Shown here one piece after another: positions 1 through 8,962 of a stretch of DNA of 64,000 bases. The DNA is from Paenibacillus sp. JCM 10914 (lineage in GTDB: Bacteria > Bacillota > Bacilli > Paenibacillales > Paenibacillaceae): NCBI RefSeq assembly GCF_001315105.1, contig NZ_BAZR01000012.1:1-64000 (forward strand), in the 5' to 3' direction. The notes under the pieces were generated by a model, which worked only from the letters and a program-made list of their open reading frames with translations, searched no databases and had not been told where the DNA came from. Every line of letters begins with the position of its first letter. Position 1 is the stretch's first letter. The translations under genes were made by a program, and so were the position numbers.

Positions 1-249
1 CCCCCATCCCCCAAGCGAAGCTTCATCGATGTTATCCCGATGATCGTCGTCTAATCGCCGGGCTGCTTCAGCGATGTCCTCCACCTTGAATCCTTGCGAG
101 AGATCATAGTAAATGCCGATATCGATATCGGAATCGAGCCTCGCTGTACCTTTGGCTCTGGAGCCGCCCAGAACAACTCCTGCCATACCCGGCACCCCTT
201 GCAGTTCTTGTGTTATCCTCTGAATAATACGCCCCACCTGAGAGTCCAT
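1..249 (-). CDS. Nucleotidyltransferase-domain protein, C-terminus cut by window edge
   Basis: Reading leftwards from an ATG at 249, 83 codons are open to the window edge. Residues about 27-46 carry the signature of the NTP_transf_2 fold: a GGSRAKGTARLDSDIDIG stretch, i.e. the G-S-R-A-x-G-T helix followed by the D-x-D metal-binding pair. In this family (MNT/KNTase-like) these residues bind NTP and magnesium for nucleotidyl transfer to a small molecule or protein; the substrate cannot be told from this fragment. A GGAGGG ribosome binding site sits 6-7 bases before the ATG. The gene is incomplete, so total length and any partner HEPN domain are unknown. Family assignment is firm, function is not. 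Confidence 0.8.
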   Translation of the reverse strand, partial: MDSQVGRIIQRITQELQGVPGMAGVVLGGSRAKGTARLDSDIDIGIYYDLSQGFKVEDIAEAARRLDDDHRDNIDEASLGGWG

Positions 250-482
250 ATTCGTTCCCTCCATTACACGTTCATATCACTACAGTCAATTGTACCTCGA
301 AATATCGAAGCTCACCATGGTGGCTTTCGGGCGTGTCTTACAGCGTTCTCTTGGTGATCGCGAATCTGTCACCATAGGCGGTGGAAGCATAGACCGTGGT
401 CATCTACATACTGGGTAATTCGAACGGTTGGGCGAATCTTGGAGCGCCTAAGCTGAGCAGTCGGTGGCGAGATAATCAAATT

Positions 483-1758
483 CTATCTTGTCATAACCTG
501 ATCGCGCCTAGGACCGACGGATACCGTCTTAATCGGAACACCAATGGATGATTCGATATATTGTACATATTGCTGCGCAGCTTCCGGGAGTTCTTCGAAT
601 GAGCGGATATGCGACAGATCGCACTTCCAGCCCTTTAATGTTCTAAGTACTGGCTTGGCGGTTTGCAGCTCTGCCGTAACTGGAAATTGGTCGATGGTAA
701 TACCGTCTGCTAATTCGTATCCGACACATACGGGGATGTCGTCCAAATACCCGAGTACATCCAGATTGGTGAGTACGGCTTCGGTAGCGCCTTGGATCAT
801 ACAACCGTATCGCGTAGCTACCGTATCGAACCAGCATGCGTCTAGGCCGTCCGGTCGTTGCACCGTATTCACCTGCATCACCGCCGCGTCGACGCAGTTC
901 GTCAGCTTCATCACCATGAAGCTCCGTCACGAATGGACCCGCTCCGACGCAGCTTGAATAAGCCTTTACGACTGTGATGACATTACCGATGGCATAAGGC
1001 GGCAGACCTGCACCTACAGGGGCATACCCGGCCAGCGTAGAGGAGGAGGTGGAATACGGGTAGATTCCGTGATCCGGGTCACGAAGTGCTCCTAATTGAC
1101 CCTCAACCAGAATAGCTCGCCTTTCATGTAGGCTTGCTGCAGCAGCATGGTAGTATCCTCAACATACGAATTTATGAATGAGAACGACTCTAATAGCACA
1201 GCGACCATGTCATCCACGTTTATTGGATTTGTTCCGTATAGATGCTGAAGCTGTACATTCTTAATCACCATCAGTTGCTGGAGTCGTTCACGTAATCGGT
1301 GAGGATGGAACAGATCTGCAACTTGTACCCCAAGCTTGGCATATTTGTCCGCATAGAACGGCGCAATGCCGCGTCTTGTGGAACCAAAACCCTTGGCGCC
1401 CAGCGTTCTTCTTCCAGTTCATCCAGCAGGCGGTGGATCGGTAGCACCACCTGGGCGCGCTCCGATATTTTTAGCTGCGGTTCTGGAACGTTCCGGGCTT
1501 TGAGCTCTTGCAGCTCCTTGGTTAAGATCTCCATATCCAATGCCGTTCCCGGACCGATAATGTTGGTGACGTTTGGATAGAACACACCCGATGGCAGCAT
1601 ATGCAGGGAGAATTTCCCGAAATCGTTAATAATGGTGTGACCGGCATTGCTCCCTCCTTGAAACCGCACGACGTATGACGATTGTGCAGCAAGCACATCC
1701 GTCATCTTCCCTTTCCCTTCATCTCCCAATTAGCACCTACTATCGCTGTGACAGTCAA
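483..1758 (-). pseudogene. Adenylosuccinate synthase-like gene (purA family), at least four frameshifts
   Basis: Read on the minus strand from a TTG at 1758 (AGGAGG eight bases upstream) the conceptual product is a full PurA: GDEGKGK P-loop, GGSNAGHT, GSTRRGIAPFY, VEGQLG, TTGRPRR and a GVPIKTVSVGPRRDQV end. Adenylosuccinate synthase condenses IMP and aspartate with GTP in AMP synthesis. The frame breaks at about 1726 (one G lost in W-GDEGK), about 1386, about 1115 and about 833 (just after TTGRPRR). Each small correction restores family sequence and no other stop appears. It is either a decaying purA paralogue or an intact gene damaged by sequencing errors; the many similar indels elsewhere in the window favour error. 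The N-terminal VGANWGDEG variant suggests a paralogue rather than the housekeeping purA. Divergent from a LysR regulator, its likely controller. Confidence 0.8.
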
Positions 1759-1941
1759 TGTATTCGCCTCCTACGATCATTTTTCAGTACAAGGTCATTA
1801 TAGAGATAAATATATATAAATATAATTCATATTAATAATGATAGGCATTAGTTGAATTTATATAACGTGATATACTGGAACCGAGAAGTCGGAGTTATGA
1901 TCTCATCTCAGGCCATCATGAGACAAAGTCGAGGTTATCGT

Positions 1942-2826
1942 ATGAACATTAACATGGAATGGTATCGCGTATTTTACTGGACAGCCCGCCTCGGGAGCTT
2001 ATCGAAGGCAGCAGAGCATCTTCATATTACCCAGCCCGCGGTTAGCCATACAATTAAACATTTGGAAGAATCTCTTGGCGGTGCATTGTTCTTCCGGACA
2101 ACCAAGGGAGCGAAGCTGACCTCGGAGGGAGAGGTGCTGTTTCGCTACATCGAGCAAGCTTTCAGCTTCATTGACATTGGTGAGAAAGCGATAGAGGACA
2201 TGCATAATCTGAATCGAGGTGAAATCAGTATCGGGGCGAGTGATACGCTGTGCAAATATTATTTGCTGCCGCATTTGGAATTTTTCCACGCCGCCTACCC
2301 GGATATCCGCATTCGCATCACCAATCGCACGACCCCTGAAACGTTGTCTCTGCTCAAGGAAGGAAAGCTGGATTTTGGTATCGTTCATCTGCCCGCTGCC
2401 GATAAACAGGTCGATGTTCGTAGAAGTTCGCCCATTCACGACTGTGTCGTTGTCGATAAAGGTTTTGCGGAGCGGAGTAGTATTCCGTCTCCGCTGCCTT
2501 TGCAAGATATCCACAACTATCCGCTGCTTATGCTGGAAGCAGGCGGCAGTACGAGGCAGTACGTGGATCAATATGCGAAGCAGCAAGGCGTTACCTTAAA
2601 GCCCGATTTTGAGCTCGGCAGTCTCGAGTTGCTGGTGCAGTTTGCAAAAAGCGGGTTCGGGCTTGCTTTTGTCATCCGGGATTATGCTTCAGGCGAATTG
2701 CAGCGCGGGGAGTTGATGGAACTGCCGCTTGAGCCGCCTATTCCTGAACGGAGCATCGGGATTGCTACCTTGCGCGGGGTTCCGCTCTCGGCTGCTGCTA
2801 AGTCGTTTCTCGCCATATTGCCTTAG
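1942..2826 (+). CDS. LysR-family transcriptional regulator
   Basis: 294 residues from the ATG at 1942, the usual LysR length. Residues about 1-60 form the winged helix-turn-helix (FYWTARLGSLSKAAEHLHIT, then QPAVSHTIKHLEESLGG), followed by a linker and a type-2 periplasmic-binding-protein-like effector domain (about 90-290). An in-frame ATG at 1852 would add 30 residues that do not belong to the family, so I chose the inner start, which has a weak GAGG eight bases ahead. It is divergent from the purA-like gene with an AT-rich 183-bp gap, the normal arrangement for a LysR protein that autoregulates and controls its neighbour. The effector is unknown; a purine-related metabolite is only an inference from position. 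Confidence 0.85.
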   Translation: MNINMEWYRVFYWTARLGSLSKAAEHLHITQPAVSHTIKHLEESLGGALFFRTTKGAKLTSEGEVLFRYIEQAFSFIDIGEKAIEDMHNLNRGEISIGASDTLCKYYLLPHLEFFHAAYPDIRIRITNRTTPETLSLLKEGKLDFGIVHLPAADKQVDVRRSSPIHDCVVVDKGFAERSSIPSPLPLQDIHNYPLLMLEAGGSTRQYVDQYAKQQGVTLKPDFELGSLELLVQFAKSGFGLAFVIRDYASGELQRGELMELPLEPPIPERSIGIATLRGVPLSAAAKSFLAILP

Positions 2827-2862
2827 ACGTAAACGCATATCTGAATATGTTTAATGATTAAT

Positions 2863-2892
2863 TTGGTGGGGACTCCTGTTTTGGCATATAAT
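2863..2892 (+). promoter_or_regulatory. Probable SigA promoter of the helicase gene
   Basis: TTGGTG at 2863-2868 and a perfect TATAAT at 2887-2892 are separated by 18 bases. They lie about 110 bases before the helicase start, leaving a roughly 100-base leader in which I see no clear terminator. Seen by eye only. Confidence 0.5.
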
Positions 2893-3004
2893 GAAAGAGA
2901 GTTTAACCAAATGCTATGGGACGGAAGTTTTTCTAGCGATATCAGGCAGACGCGCTTTGAAATAATAGACTTCTGATATCTAACCAAAAAGGATGGACTA
3001 ACAT

Positions 3005-4350
3005 ATGACATCAACTACATTTCATACACTAGGAATAGCGGAGGATTTGTCCGCTAGGCTGGCGGAGTTCGGCATTGTGACGCCCTCGCCTGTTCAGTCC
3101 GAGGCGATCCCGCCCATACTGGAGGGCAAGGACGTACTGGCAACCTCCCAGACCGGAACGGGGAAGACACTCGCGTATCTGTTGCCCGTGCTGCAAGGCA
3201 TTAACCCCGAGCTTAAGGGTACCCAGAAATTGATCCTCGCTCCAACCCAAGAGCTGGCCGTGCAGATCGTTAGAGAAAGCGAGCGTTACGGGGAGCCACT
3301 CGGGATCGGAGTGCTTGGATTAATCGGCGGAGCGGCCGCCAAGCGTCAGATTGAGAAACTGAAGCAGCATCCGCAGTTGATTGTCGGTACGCCGGGGCGT
3401 GTGCGCGAACTGATCGAAATCCGGAAGCTGAAGATGCACCAAGTGAGCACGATCGTCGTGGACGAGGTGGATCAGGTATTTAATCTGGGTGGGGCCGGCG
3501 ACGTGGATCGCATTCTGCGCAGCGCGCTGCGTGACCGCCAATTGGTGTTCTTGTCCGCGACCGTGAGTCCGGAAACCGCCGCGGTCGTGAAGAAGGAGAT
3601 GGATCAGCCGGTTGAGATCGGAATCGATCCTGAGCAGCGAACACCTTCTGCGCTGGAGCATTATTATTTTGTAACAGAAGAACGGGATAAATTGGACATG
3701 CTGCGCAGGGTGGTTCGGCATTATAACCCGGACCGCGCGATCGTGTTCGTTAATGCCACGGAGGATTTGGCCGAGGTGGAAGCGAAGCTGAATTACCTTG
3801 GACTGAATGCGGCTGCGATCTACGGCGATGCTGACAAGATGACAAGAAGCCGGGTACTGAATGCATTCAGGGAAGGACGCACCAAGCTTCTGGTTGCTAG
3901 CGATGTTGCTGCGCGCGGCCTCGATATTGAAGGACTCGGCATGGTGATCAATTACGATCCGCCGATCGATGCCGAGCACTACACACACCGTGCGGGTCGT
4001 ACCGGACGTATGGGGCGGAGCGGGATGCAATCACGCTCGTTACGGATCGCCAGACGTTCATTATGCGCAAGTTCAATCGCGAGCTTGGGATTACGACCGA
4101 AGAACGCGCGCTGTATGGAGGTAAGGTGAGAACCCCGCGCGTGACAGCTGAACATCGCGGTAGCAGCGCCCGCGGAACTGGCGGAGGCGGAGCACGTAAG
4201 GATAAACCGGCCAGAAAGTCAGCCTCTGTCAGCGCCAATGGCCGTTCGGGAGCTGGTAAGGCAGCAGGCGAACGCCAAAGTGAAAGAGAGCGCGACCGTA
4301 AGAACAAAGGCGCTCCCAAGTGGCTGAAGAATAAGCCCCCACGTGGATAA
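3005..4350 (+). CDS. DEAD-box family ATP-dependent RNA helicase (DEVD variant), one frameshift
   Basis: RecA-like helicase with all motifs in order: Q-motif region (GIVTPSPVQSEAIP), motif I ATSQTGTGKT, Ia PTQELA, Ib TPGR, II DEVD in place of DEAD, III SAT, IV VFVN, V ASDVAARGLDI and VI HRAGRTGRMGRSG. It would unwind or remodel RNA duplexes with ATP in the cytoplasm (ribosome assembly or mRNA turnover in related proteins). After motif VI one base is missing at about 4022. Restoring it gives GRSGDAITLVTDRQTF and about 100 more residues, ending in a basic, Gly/Ser/Lys/Arg-rich tail (about residues 385-447), a typical RNA-binding extension of cold-shock helicases. As given, the frame stops at 4129. 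Ends 51 bases before ecsA and may be cotranscribed. Confidence 0.85.
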
Positions 4351-4401
4351 AGAAGAATGGCAAAGAGACGAAAGACTTGTTAAGAATGAGGTGATGTCTA
4401 G

Positions 4402-5154
4402 ATGAGCGAACAGCCGGTATTGTCTGTTCAAGAACTGAGCGGGGGGTACAGCATCAATCGTCCCGTCCTGCACGATATTTCCTTTCATGTGAATCCGGGA
4501 GAGATGGTAGGTCTGATCGGATTGAACGGAGCGGGTAAGAGTACCACGATGAAGCATATTCTGGGGCTGATGAATCCGCAGAAAGGCGATATCCTGGTCC
4601 AAGGAAAACGACGGGCAGAGCATTCAGAAGCCTATCATAGTGCGCTTGGATTTGTACCGGAATCCCCGCTTCTGTATGAAGAAATGACCGTACGCGAGCA
4701 CCTGGAATTTACAGCACGTTCCTATGGGGTCTCCGCCCAAGATTACGAACAGCGTTCCAGTCAGCTTGCCAAAATGTTCCGCATGGAAGAGAAGATGGAC
4801 AGCTTGTCCACCCACTTGTCCAAGGGTATGAGGCAGAAGGTGATGATTATGTGCGCCTTTGTTGCCAGACCGTCGCTTTATATTATTGATGAGCCGTTTC
4901 TCGGATTGGATCCGCTCGGTATACGCTCGTTACTGGATTTCATGCTGGAGCTTAAGGCAGCAGGTTCATCCGTTCTGCTAAGCTCTCATATCCTGTCGAC
5001 CATTGAGAATTACTGTGACCGGTTTATTGTGCTGCACCGCGGCAGCATTATTGCTCAGGGTACTCTCAAGGATATACAGGATCAAGCAGGGAAACCCGGC
5101 ATGCCGCTGGAGGAGCTGTTCAATGTGCTGATTCAAGGCGGTAATGACGAATGA
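4402..5154 (+). CDS. ecsA: ABC transporter ATP-binding protein EcsA
   Basis: 250-residue ABC ATPase: Walker A GLNGAGKST (about residues 40-48), signature LSKGMRQKV (about 139-147), Walker B YIIDEPFLGLDP (about 159-170) and a switch-region SSHIL. The N-terminal LSGGYSINRPVLHDISFHV and the GLMNPQKG stretch match EcsA of Bacillus. EcsA energises the EcsAB exporter, which in B. subtilis affects secretion, competence and regulated intramembrane proteolysis of anti-sigma factors through RasP; the substrate is peptide fragments in the current view. Start supported by GAGGTGA ahead of the ATG. Its stop overlaps the ecsB start (ATGA), so the two subunits are translationally coupled. Confidence 0.92.
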   Translation: MSEQPVLSVQELSGGYSINRPVLHDISFHVNPGEMVGLIGLNGAGKSTTMKHILGLMNPQKGDILVQGKRRAEHSEAYHSALGFVPESPLLYEEMTVREHLEFTARSYGVSAQDYEQRSSQLAKMFRMEEKMDSLSTHLSKGMRQKVMIMCAFVARPSLYIIDEPFLGLDPLGIRSLLDFMLELKAAGSSVLLSSHILSTIENYCDRFIVLHRGSIIAQGTLKDIQDQAGKPGMPLEELFNVLIQGGNDE

Positions 5155-6374
5155 ATCTGCGCGAGCTGCATGCTAAACGACGCGGACAGTTCTGGGGCGA
5201 GATCCTTCCATATCTCGGTTATGTGATTCAGAGTGGCGTTGCTGTTGTATTTCTGTTTGTGCTGATCGCTTTTGCTGCATGGTATACTTCCATTCTCCAG
5301 AATGTCCCGCCGGATCTCCCGATTCGCTGGATTATGCTGGTTGTGCTGGTCCCGATCGTCATTAACAGCAGTGTTCGCACGTATTTGCGGATCGCGGACA
5401 CGGTATTCCTACTCCCGCAGGAGTCCAGAATGAATACGTACTTTCGGAGCGGGTGGATTAGTGGCGTAATCTATAAAATCATCGGTTTAGGGATTGTGTT
5501 GCTGACTTTGTGGCCGCTGTACATACGCAGTGATATCGCACCCAGACCGTTATTAGCGACCTTTGCGGTTCTGACTGTGCTCAAGCTGTTATCCAGCTAT
5601 GGCAGCTGGAGGGAGCAACTGATGGTATCGAGAATCGCAGCAGCCTCGTATCGAGCGTTGCGCTGGCTTGTACCTACGCTTGCGTTTGCCGCCTGGCTCT
5701 GGTATCCAACAGGTAAAGCCTTAATATTTATGGCTCTGATCGCGGTTACCTATTATGCTGCGTTATCTGTTCCGGTTCGACATCGGGTAGCCTGGGAGCG
5801 CCTCATTGCTGTGGAACGAAGACAAGCAAGCCGCGTGATGATGGTCCTTAGTTGGTTCGTGAATGTTCCGCAACGGGAACAGCGTGTCCACGCAAGGAGA
5901 TGGCTGTCTGGCTGGGGCAAGGGATTACCATGGAGGAAAGAGACAGCATATCGGTATCTTCTGATCAAGAGTCTAACACGGAGTGATATTCTTGGTATCC
6001 TTATTCGGATCGGCGTGCTTGGCGCGGTACTCGTATGGATTACTCGAGAGGGTCTGACCTCTGTGATCGTATATTTGATCAGTTTGATGATTATCGGGCT
6101 GCAGCTGTCTTCGCTACGAAAGCTGCACCCGGAATCGTTCTGGCTCCATGTGTACCCGTTACCCGCGGGAACGCGCCGGGAGAACGAAGGGAAGCTGATC
6201 TTTCAGGTACAGCTGTTCTGGGCGTTGTTGTTATGGCTCCCGCTTCTGCCGGGCATCATCAGCGCACCCGTACAGGTGCTGGGAACCGGTGTTGCGGGTG
6301 TTGCGCTAGTCTTCCTCTTCCGTTGGAATGCTGATCGCAAGTTTCGTCGTAAAGACGATGAAGATGAAGAATAG
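5151..6374 (+). CDS. ecsB: ABC transporter permease EcsB
   Basis: 407 residues, the length of B. subtilis EcsB (about 408). Several hydrophobic segments are visible (about 25-45, 60-75, 100-125, 135-145, 170-205, 280-310, 350-390), with a long basic cytoplasmic stretch at about 205-275 and a charged DDEDEE tail. It forms the membrane channel for EcsA. Overlaps ecsA by four bases (ATGA) and is followed by a rho-independent terminator, so it is the last gene of the unit. Identification rests on synteny with ecsA plus length and membrane pattern rather than on a catalytic motif. Confidence 0.88.
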   Translation: MNLRELHAKRRGQFWGEILPYLGYVIQSGVAVVFLFVLIAFAAWYTSILQNVPPDLPIRWIMLVVLVPIVINSSVRTYLRIADTVFLLPQESRMNTYFRSGWISGVIYKIIGLGIVLLTLWPLYIRSDIAPRPLLATFAVLTVLKLLSSYGSWREQLMVSRIAAASYRALRWLVPTLAFAAWLWYPTGKALIFMALIAVTYYAALSVPVRHRVAWERLIAVERRQASRVMMVLSWFVNVPQREQRVHARRWLSGWGKGLPWRKETAYRYLLIKSLTRSDILGILIRIGVLGAVLVWITREGLTSVIVYLISLMIIGLQLSSLRKLHPESFWLHVYPLPAGTRRENEGKLIFQVQLFWALLLWLPLLPGIISAPVQVLGTGVAGVALVFLFRWNADRKFRRKDDEDEE

Positions 6375-6385
6375 ATAAACAGGAT

Positions 6386-6417
6386 GAAGGACCTCCAATC
6401 ATGATCGGAGGTCCTTC
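6386..6417 (+). terminator. Terminator after ecsAB
   Basis: Perfect hairpin GAAGGACCTCC / GGAGGTCCTTC with a ten-base loop, 12 bases after the ecsB stop and followed by TATTAG. The T run is short but position and stem are convincing. Confidence 0.75.
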
Positions 6418-6451
6418 TATTAGTGAGTATAGTATGAGTTGCTCAGGCTGG

Positions 6452-6488
6452 AGAAATCGCAGTGCTTCATCCGCAACCTGCGATTTCT
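6452..6488 (-). terminator. Inverted repeat downstream of the YjcZ-type gene
   Basis: AGAAATCGCAG and CTGCGATTTCT form an 11-bp perfect stem with a 15-base loop, 24 bases beyond the stop of the small minus-strand gene. There is no T run on either side, so termination is only a guess; it could instead stabilise the mRNA end. Confidence 0.4.
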
Positions 6489-6511
6489 GTATGCTGTTTA
6501 TCTAGATCATA

Positions 6512-6637
6512 TTACACCCAGAAAGAACGAGTGATGATTACGAGCAGGATAAAGAGTACCAGGATGGCTCCAACTCCGTGACCACCGCCGTATCCGCCAT
6601 ATCCGCCATATCTTGCTTCTTCAACTACTCCACTCAT
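6512..6637 (-). CDS. YjcZ-family sporulation-type small membrane protein
   Basis: 41-residue product: a Gly/Tyr-rich N-terminal part (residues 9-22, three GGYGG-like repeats and a His) followed by one hydrophobic helix (about 23-40, GAILVLFILLVII) ending SFWV. This is the layout of the YjcZ/sporulation-inner-membrane peptide family common in Bacillus and Paenibacillus, often present in several copies per genome. An AAAGGGGAA ribosome binding site lies six to eight bases ahead of the ATG. Its exact role is not known even in B. subtilis; membrane insertion during sporulation is the family expectation. Confidence 0.8.
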   Translation of the reverse strand: MSGVVEEARYGGYGGYGGGHGVGAILVLFILLVIITRSFWV

Positions 6638-6740
6638 GTTCATTCCCCTTTCGGTTCGCGATTTGTAGTACACGGTATTGTATGTCGCTTAAGGGCTAAA
6701 TGTATAGGCGAGCGTTTATTAATGGCAGAAGAAAAATGAA

Positions 6741-6764
6741 AGACCAGGGAGAATTCCCTGGTCT
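6741..6764 (-). terminator. Rho-independent terminator of the aminotransferase gene
   Basis: AGACCAGGGA / TCCCTGGTCT, a perfect 10-bp stem with a four-base loop, followed on the minus strand by TTCATTTTTCTT. It lies 42 bases past the stop of the minus-strand aminotransferase. Confidence 0.85.
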
Positions 6765-6805
6765 GTTGTCTGTGCGTTATTTACCCGTATCGTGCCGGGT
6801 TATTC

Positions 6806-8104
6806 TCAGGATTGCTGCAGATCAAGGATGCCTTGATAGATCAAGTCGAACATCTCTTCGAGATAGGATTCCTCGATGCAGGAGAAGGCGATCCGCAGAT
6901 CATGTTCCCCGAGGGCGATGGTCCCCACGCCGTAGTTATGGAGCAGATGGGAACGTAGTGCCTCGGCCGATACGGTACGAAGTTTCAAGCACATGAAATA
7001 TCCGGAGTTAAACGGATAGTATTGCCATACGTCCCCGTATTTCCCGCTGTCGAGCAGCGATTTGACCTTATTTGCGCGGCCTTTCAGAATTTCAAACTTT
7101 ACTTCCTTTTGTGCCTGGTAGTCCGCCGATTTCAGGGCTTCCAGCACGAAGGTCTGGGAAGGATGGGCACCGCTGGAGATGGTGGCACGAATGATGCCCA
7201 GCGTTTTCTGTTCCAGGGCACTCAATACGCCTGGATCATCAGAGGCAAACGTAATGAAACCGACGCGGAATCCCCAGACGAATTCTTCTTTGGTAGCACC
7301 GTCGACTTTAATTGGCAGTATACGTGGATGAAGTCCGCATAAGTGGCCAAAGAGGGATTCCTTCAAGGAGTCCTCGAAAAACAAACCGAAGTAGGCATCA
7401 TCCGTAACGACCACAACGTTGATTCCAGCTTCGGCAGCGTCCTGGATGGCTGCCAGGATCGCCTTACCTTCCTCCGCACCAGGCGTGTAACCGGTCGGAT
7501 TGTTAGGAAAGTTAAGGAGTACGATGGCTTTGCCCTTGTCTTGCTGTTGCAGCAGCGCCTGGCGAAGGCCATCTGCATTAAACTTCATGTGTTCAGTAAA
7601 GAGAGGATAGCTTATATGAACGCCATGGCGGCGAATTCCAAACGTCAGATCGTAATTCTCCCAGTTCTTATCAGGATAAATGACGGCGTCCCCTTCATCA
7701 ACAAACAGATCGGCAACGATGCTAAGTCCGTGCGTAAGCGCGTTGGTCACGATCGGATTACCGAAGGCTTTTCCTTCAAGAGACGGGTTATCCTGAATCA
7801 TCTTGCTGCGCCAAACCGAGCGAAGCTCCGGTTTGCCGGCAGGCGGGGCGTAAGGGTACAGATCCTTCGGCTGAAATGACGACAGCTTATCCTGAATGAC
7901 ATCCAGATGCATCGGAGTGCCACCTTCGGTTGCAATGCCAATCGTCGCGTTATATTTGTGCGCATGGTTCGCTGCTTCCGCCGATTGGCTCAGAATACCT
8001 TCCTTCGGGAAGTAGATTTCTTTGCCGAGCGTGGAGAGCATGTTGTAAATATGCGGATTGCCAGCTTGCATTTGTTCATTCAATTGACCAGCCAGTGGGT
8101 TCAT
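6806..8104 (-). CDS. PLP-dependent class I/II aminotransferase
   Basis: 432 residues from the ATG at 8104; AGGAA lies seven bases upstream, and the longer frame starting at 8155 adds non-family sequence. Fold-type I features: NALTHGLS cofactor-phosphate region, LNFPNNPTGYTP (the NPTG loop binding PLP and substrate carboxylate), VVTDDAYFGLFF (Asp pairing with the PLP pyridine nitrogen and Tyr contacting O3'), an ATKEEFVWG stretch containing the probable Schiff-base Lys, and GFRVGF plus the late LRIAFSC with the substrate-carboxylate Arg. It transfers an amino group between an amino acid and a 2-oxo acid; the substrate cannot be read from the sequence. Monocistronic, with its own promoter and terminator. 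Confidence 0.85.
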   Translation of the reverse strand: MNPLAGQLNEQMQAGNPHIYNMLSTLGKEIYFPKEGILSQSAEAANHAHKYNATIGIATEGGTPMHLDVIQDKLSSFQPKDLYPYAPPAGKPELRSVWRSKMIQDNPSLEGKAFGNPIVTNALTHGLSIVADLFVDEGDAVIYPDKNWENYDLTFGIRRHGVHISYPLFTEHMKFNADGLRQALLQQQDKGKAIVLLNFPNNPTGYTPGAEEGKAILAAIQDAAEAGINVVVVTDDAYFGLFFEDSLKESLFGHLCGLHPRILPIKVDGATKEEFVWGFRVGFITFASDDPGVLSALEQKTLGIIRATISSGAHPSQTFVLEALKSADYQAQKEVKFEILKGRANKVKSLLDSGKYGDVWQYYPFNSGYFMCLKLRTVSAEALRSHLLHNYGVGTIALGEHDLRIAFSCIEESYLEEMFDLIYQGILDLQQS

Positions 8105-8191
8105 GAAATGGTTCCTTCCTTCCGAATACGTTAGATTGAAGTGAGAGGTTATCACGTAATTAATTATTTCATTATGAATACATTGCCTAAC

Positions 8192-8220
8192 ATTATACCA
8201 CCTACCCCAGAAACCGTCAC
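8192..8220 (-). promoter_or_regulatory. Promoter of the aminotransferase gene
   Basis: On the minus strand, GTGACG (8220-8215), 17 bases, then TATAAT (8197-8192), with TG placed as an extended -10. About 85 bases ahead of the aminotransferase start. Confidence 0.6.
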
Positions 8221-8236
8221 GGATAAATATGACGCT

Positions 8237-8849
8237 TTAACGCGATCCTGTATGATATTTACAAACCAAATCGGCGGTCTCAATATCTCGATCCTTACCA
8301 CGGCTTGTAAGTCCTTCGACAACCGCGTTCATGCGATCGGATTTGAGGTTCTGCCCAAATTTGAATTTGGCTGTCAATCGATCTGGAACCAGCTTGATTA
8401 ACGCTACGCCCTTCAGTCTTGGAATATAGGATTGATCTGCAGCGTCGATGGTACGGTAGCCTCCCTCAGGCTGTAACTTCTGCATCAGCTTCCATTGCCA
8501 TGGCTTTCTCCTCTAGATCATCCACGATGATGACACTCCCGATCGCACTGACACTCTTGAAGTAAGCGGTCGCTGGACAGGCCATCTCGGGATCGGAATA
8601 ATAGGATGGTATGATGGCATATTCATCGGCTACGGTGAAGCAGACCGTGGAGGTATGACGCAGATGGTCCATTTTCTCCCCCATACGGCTGCCGTGAAAA
8701 TAAAAAGCACCGTTCGTATAACTAAAATTGAGCGGCGTCACACGCGGCTGACCGGCTTCATCCGTCGTTCCGAGAAAGCCAAAGCTCATCCCACTCAAAA
8801 ATTGTTCGATTTCTTGCGGGTCCTCCATCACAAATTCGTTCCTTCTCAT
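8237..8849 (-). CDS. Pyridoxamine 5'-phosphate oxidase-like (NimA-type) flavin protein, one frameshift
   Basis: Starts at the ATG at 8849 (MRRNEFVM, with AAAGGGGTG ahead). The split-barrel flavin-binding fold is evident: FGFLGTTDEAGQPRVTPLNF, FYFHGSRMGEKMDHLR, then VCFTVADEYAIIPSYYSDP and YFKSVSAIGSVIIVDD. This is the pattern of the NimA/PPOX family, which binds FMN/F420-like cofactors and in some members reduces nitroimidazoles. One base is missing at about 8487. Adding it joins the first 128 residues to a C-terminal part (KLQPEGGYRTIDAADQSY, KGVALIKL) and restores about 204 residues. Without it the protein stops at 8466. Divergent from a MocR regulator 113 bp away, its likely controller. 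Confidence 0.8.
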
Positions 8850-8895
8850 ATCCCCACACCCCTTTATCGTTATAAGTCTCAGCATAAATGGAATA

Positions 8896-8924
8896 TTGAC
8901 AAGGAAAAAGCGCCAATCTAGATT
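8896..8924 (+). promoter_or_regulatory. Promoter of the MocR gene
   Basis: A perfect TTGACA at 8896-8901, 17 bases, then TAGATT at 8919-8924, 39-45 bases before the start codon. It sits inside the 113-bp divergent region and so probably overlaps the MocR operator. Confidence 0.6.
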
Positions 8925-8962
8925 TATTTATATAGTCCAATTATGGCCGCGGATGGGAGTGG

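Noticed and set aside
94..357. 87-codon frame on the plus strand
   Set aside because: Antisense of the nucleotidyltransferase gene, whose motif on the other strand is unmistakable.
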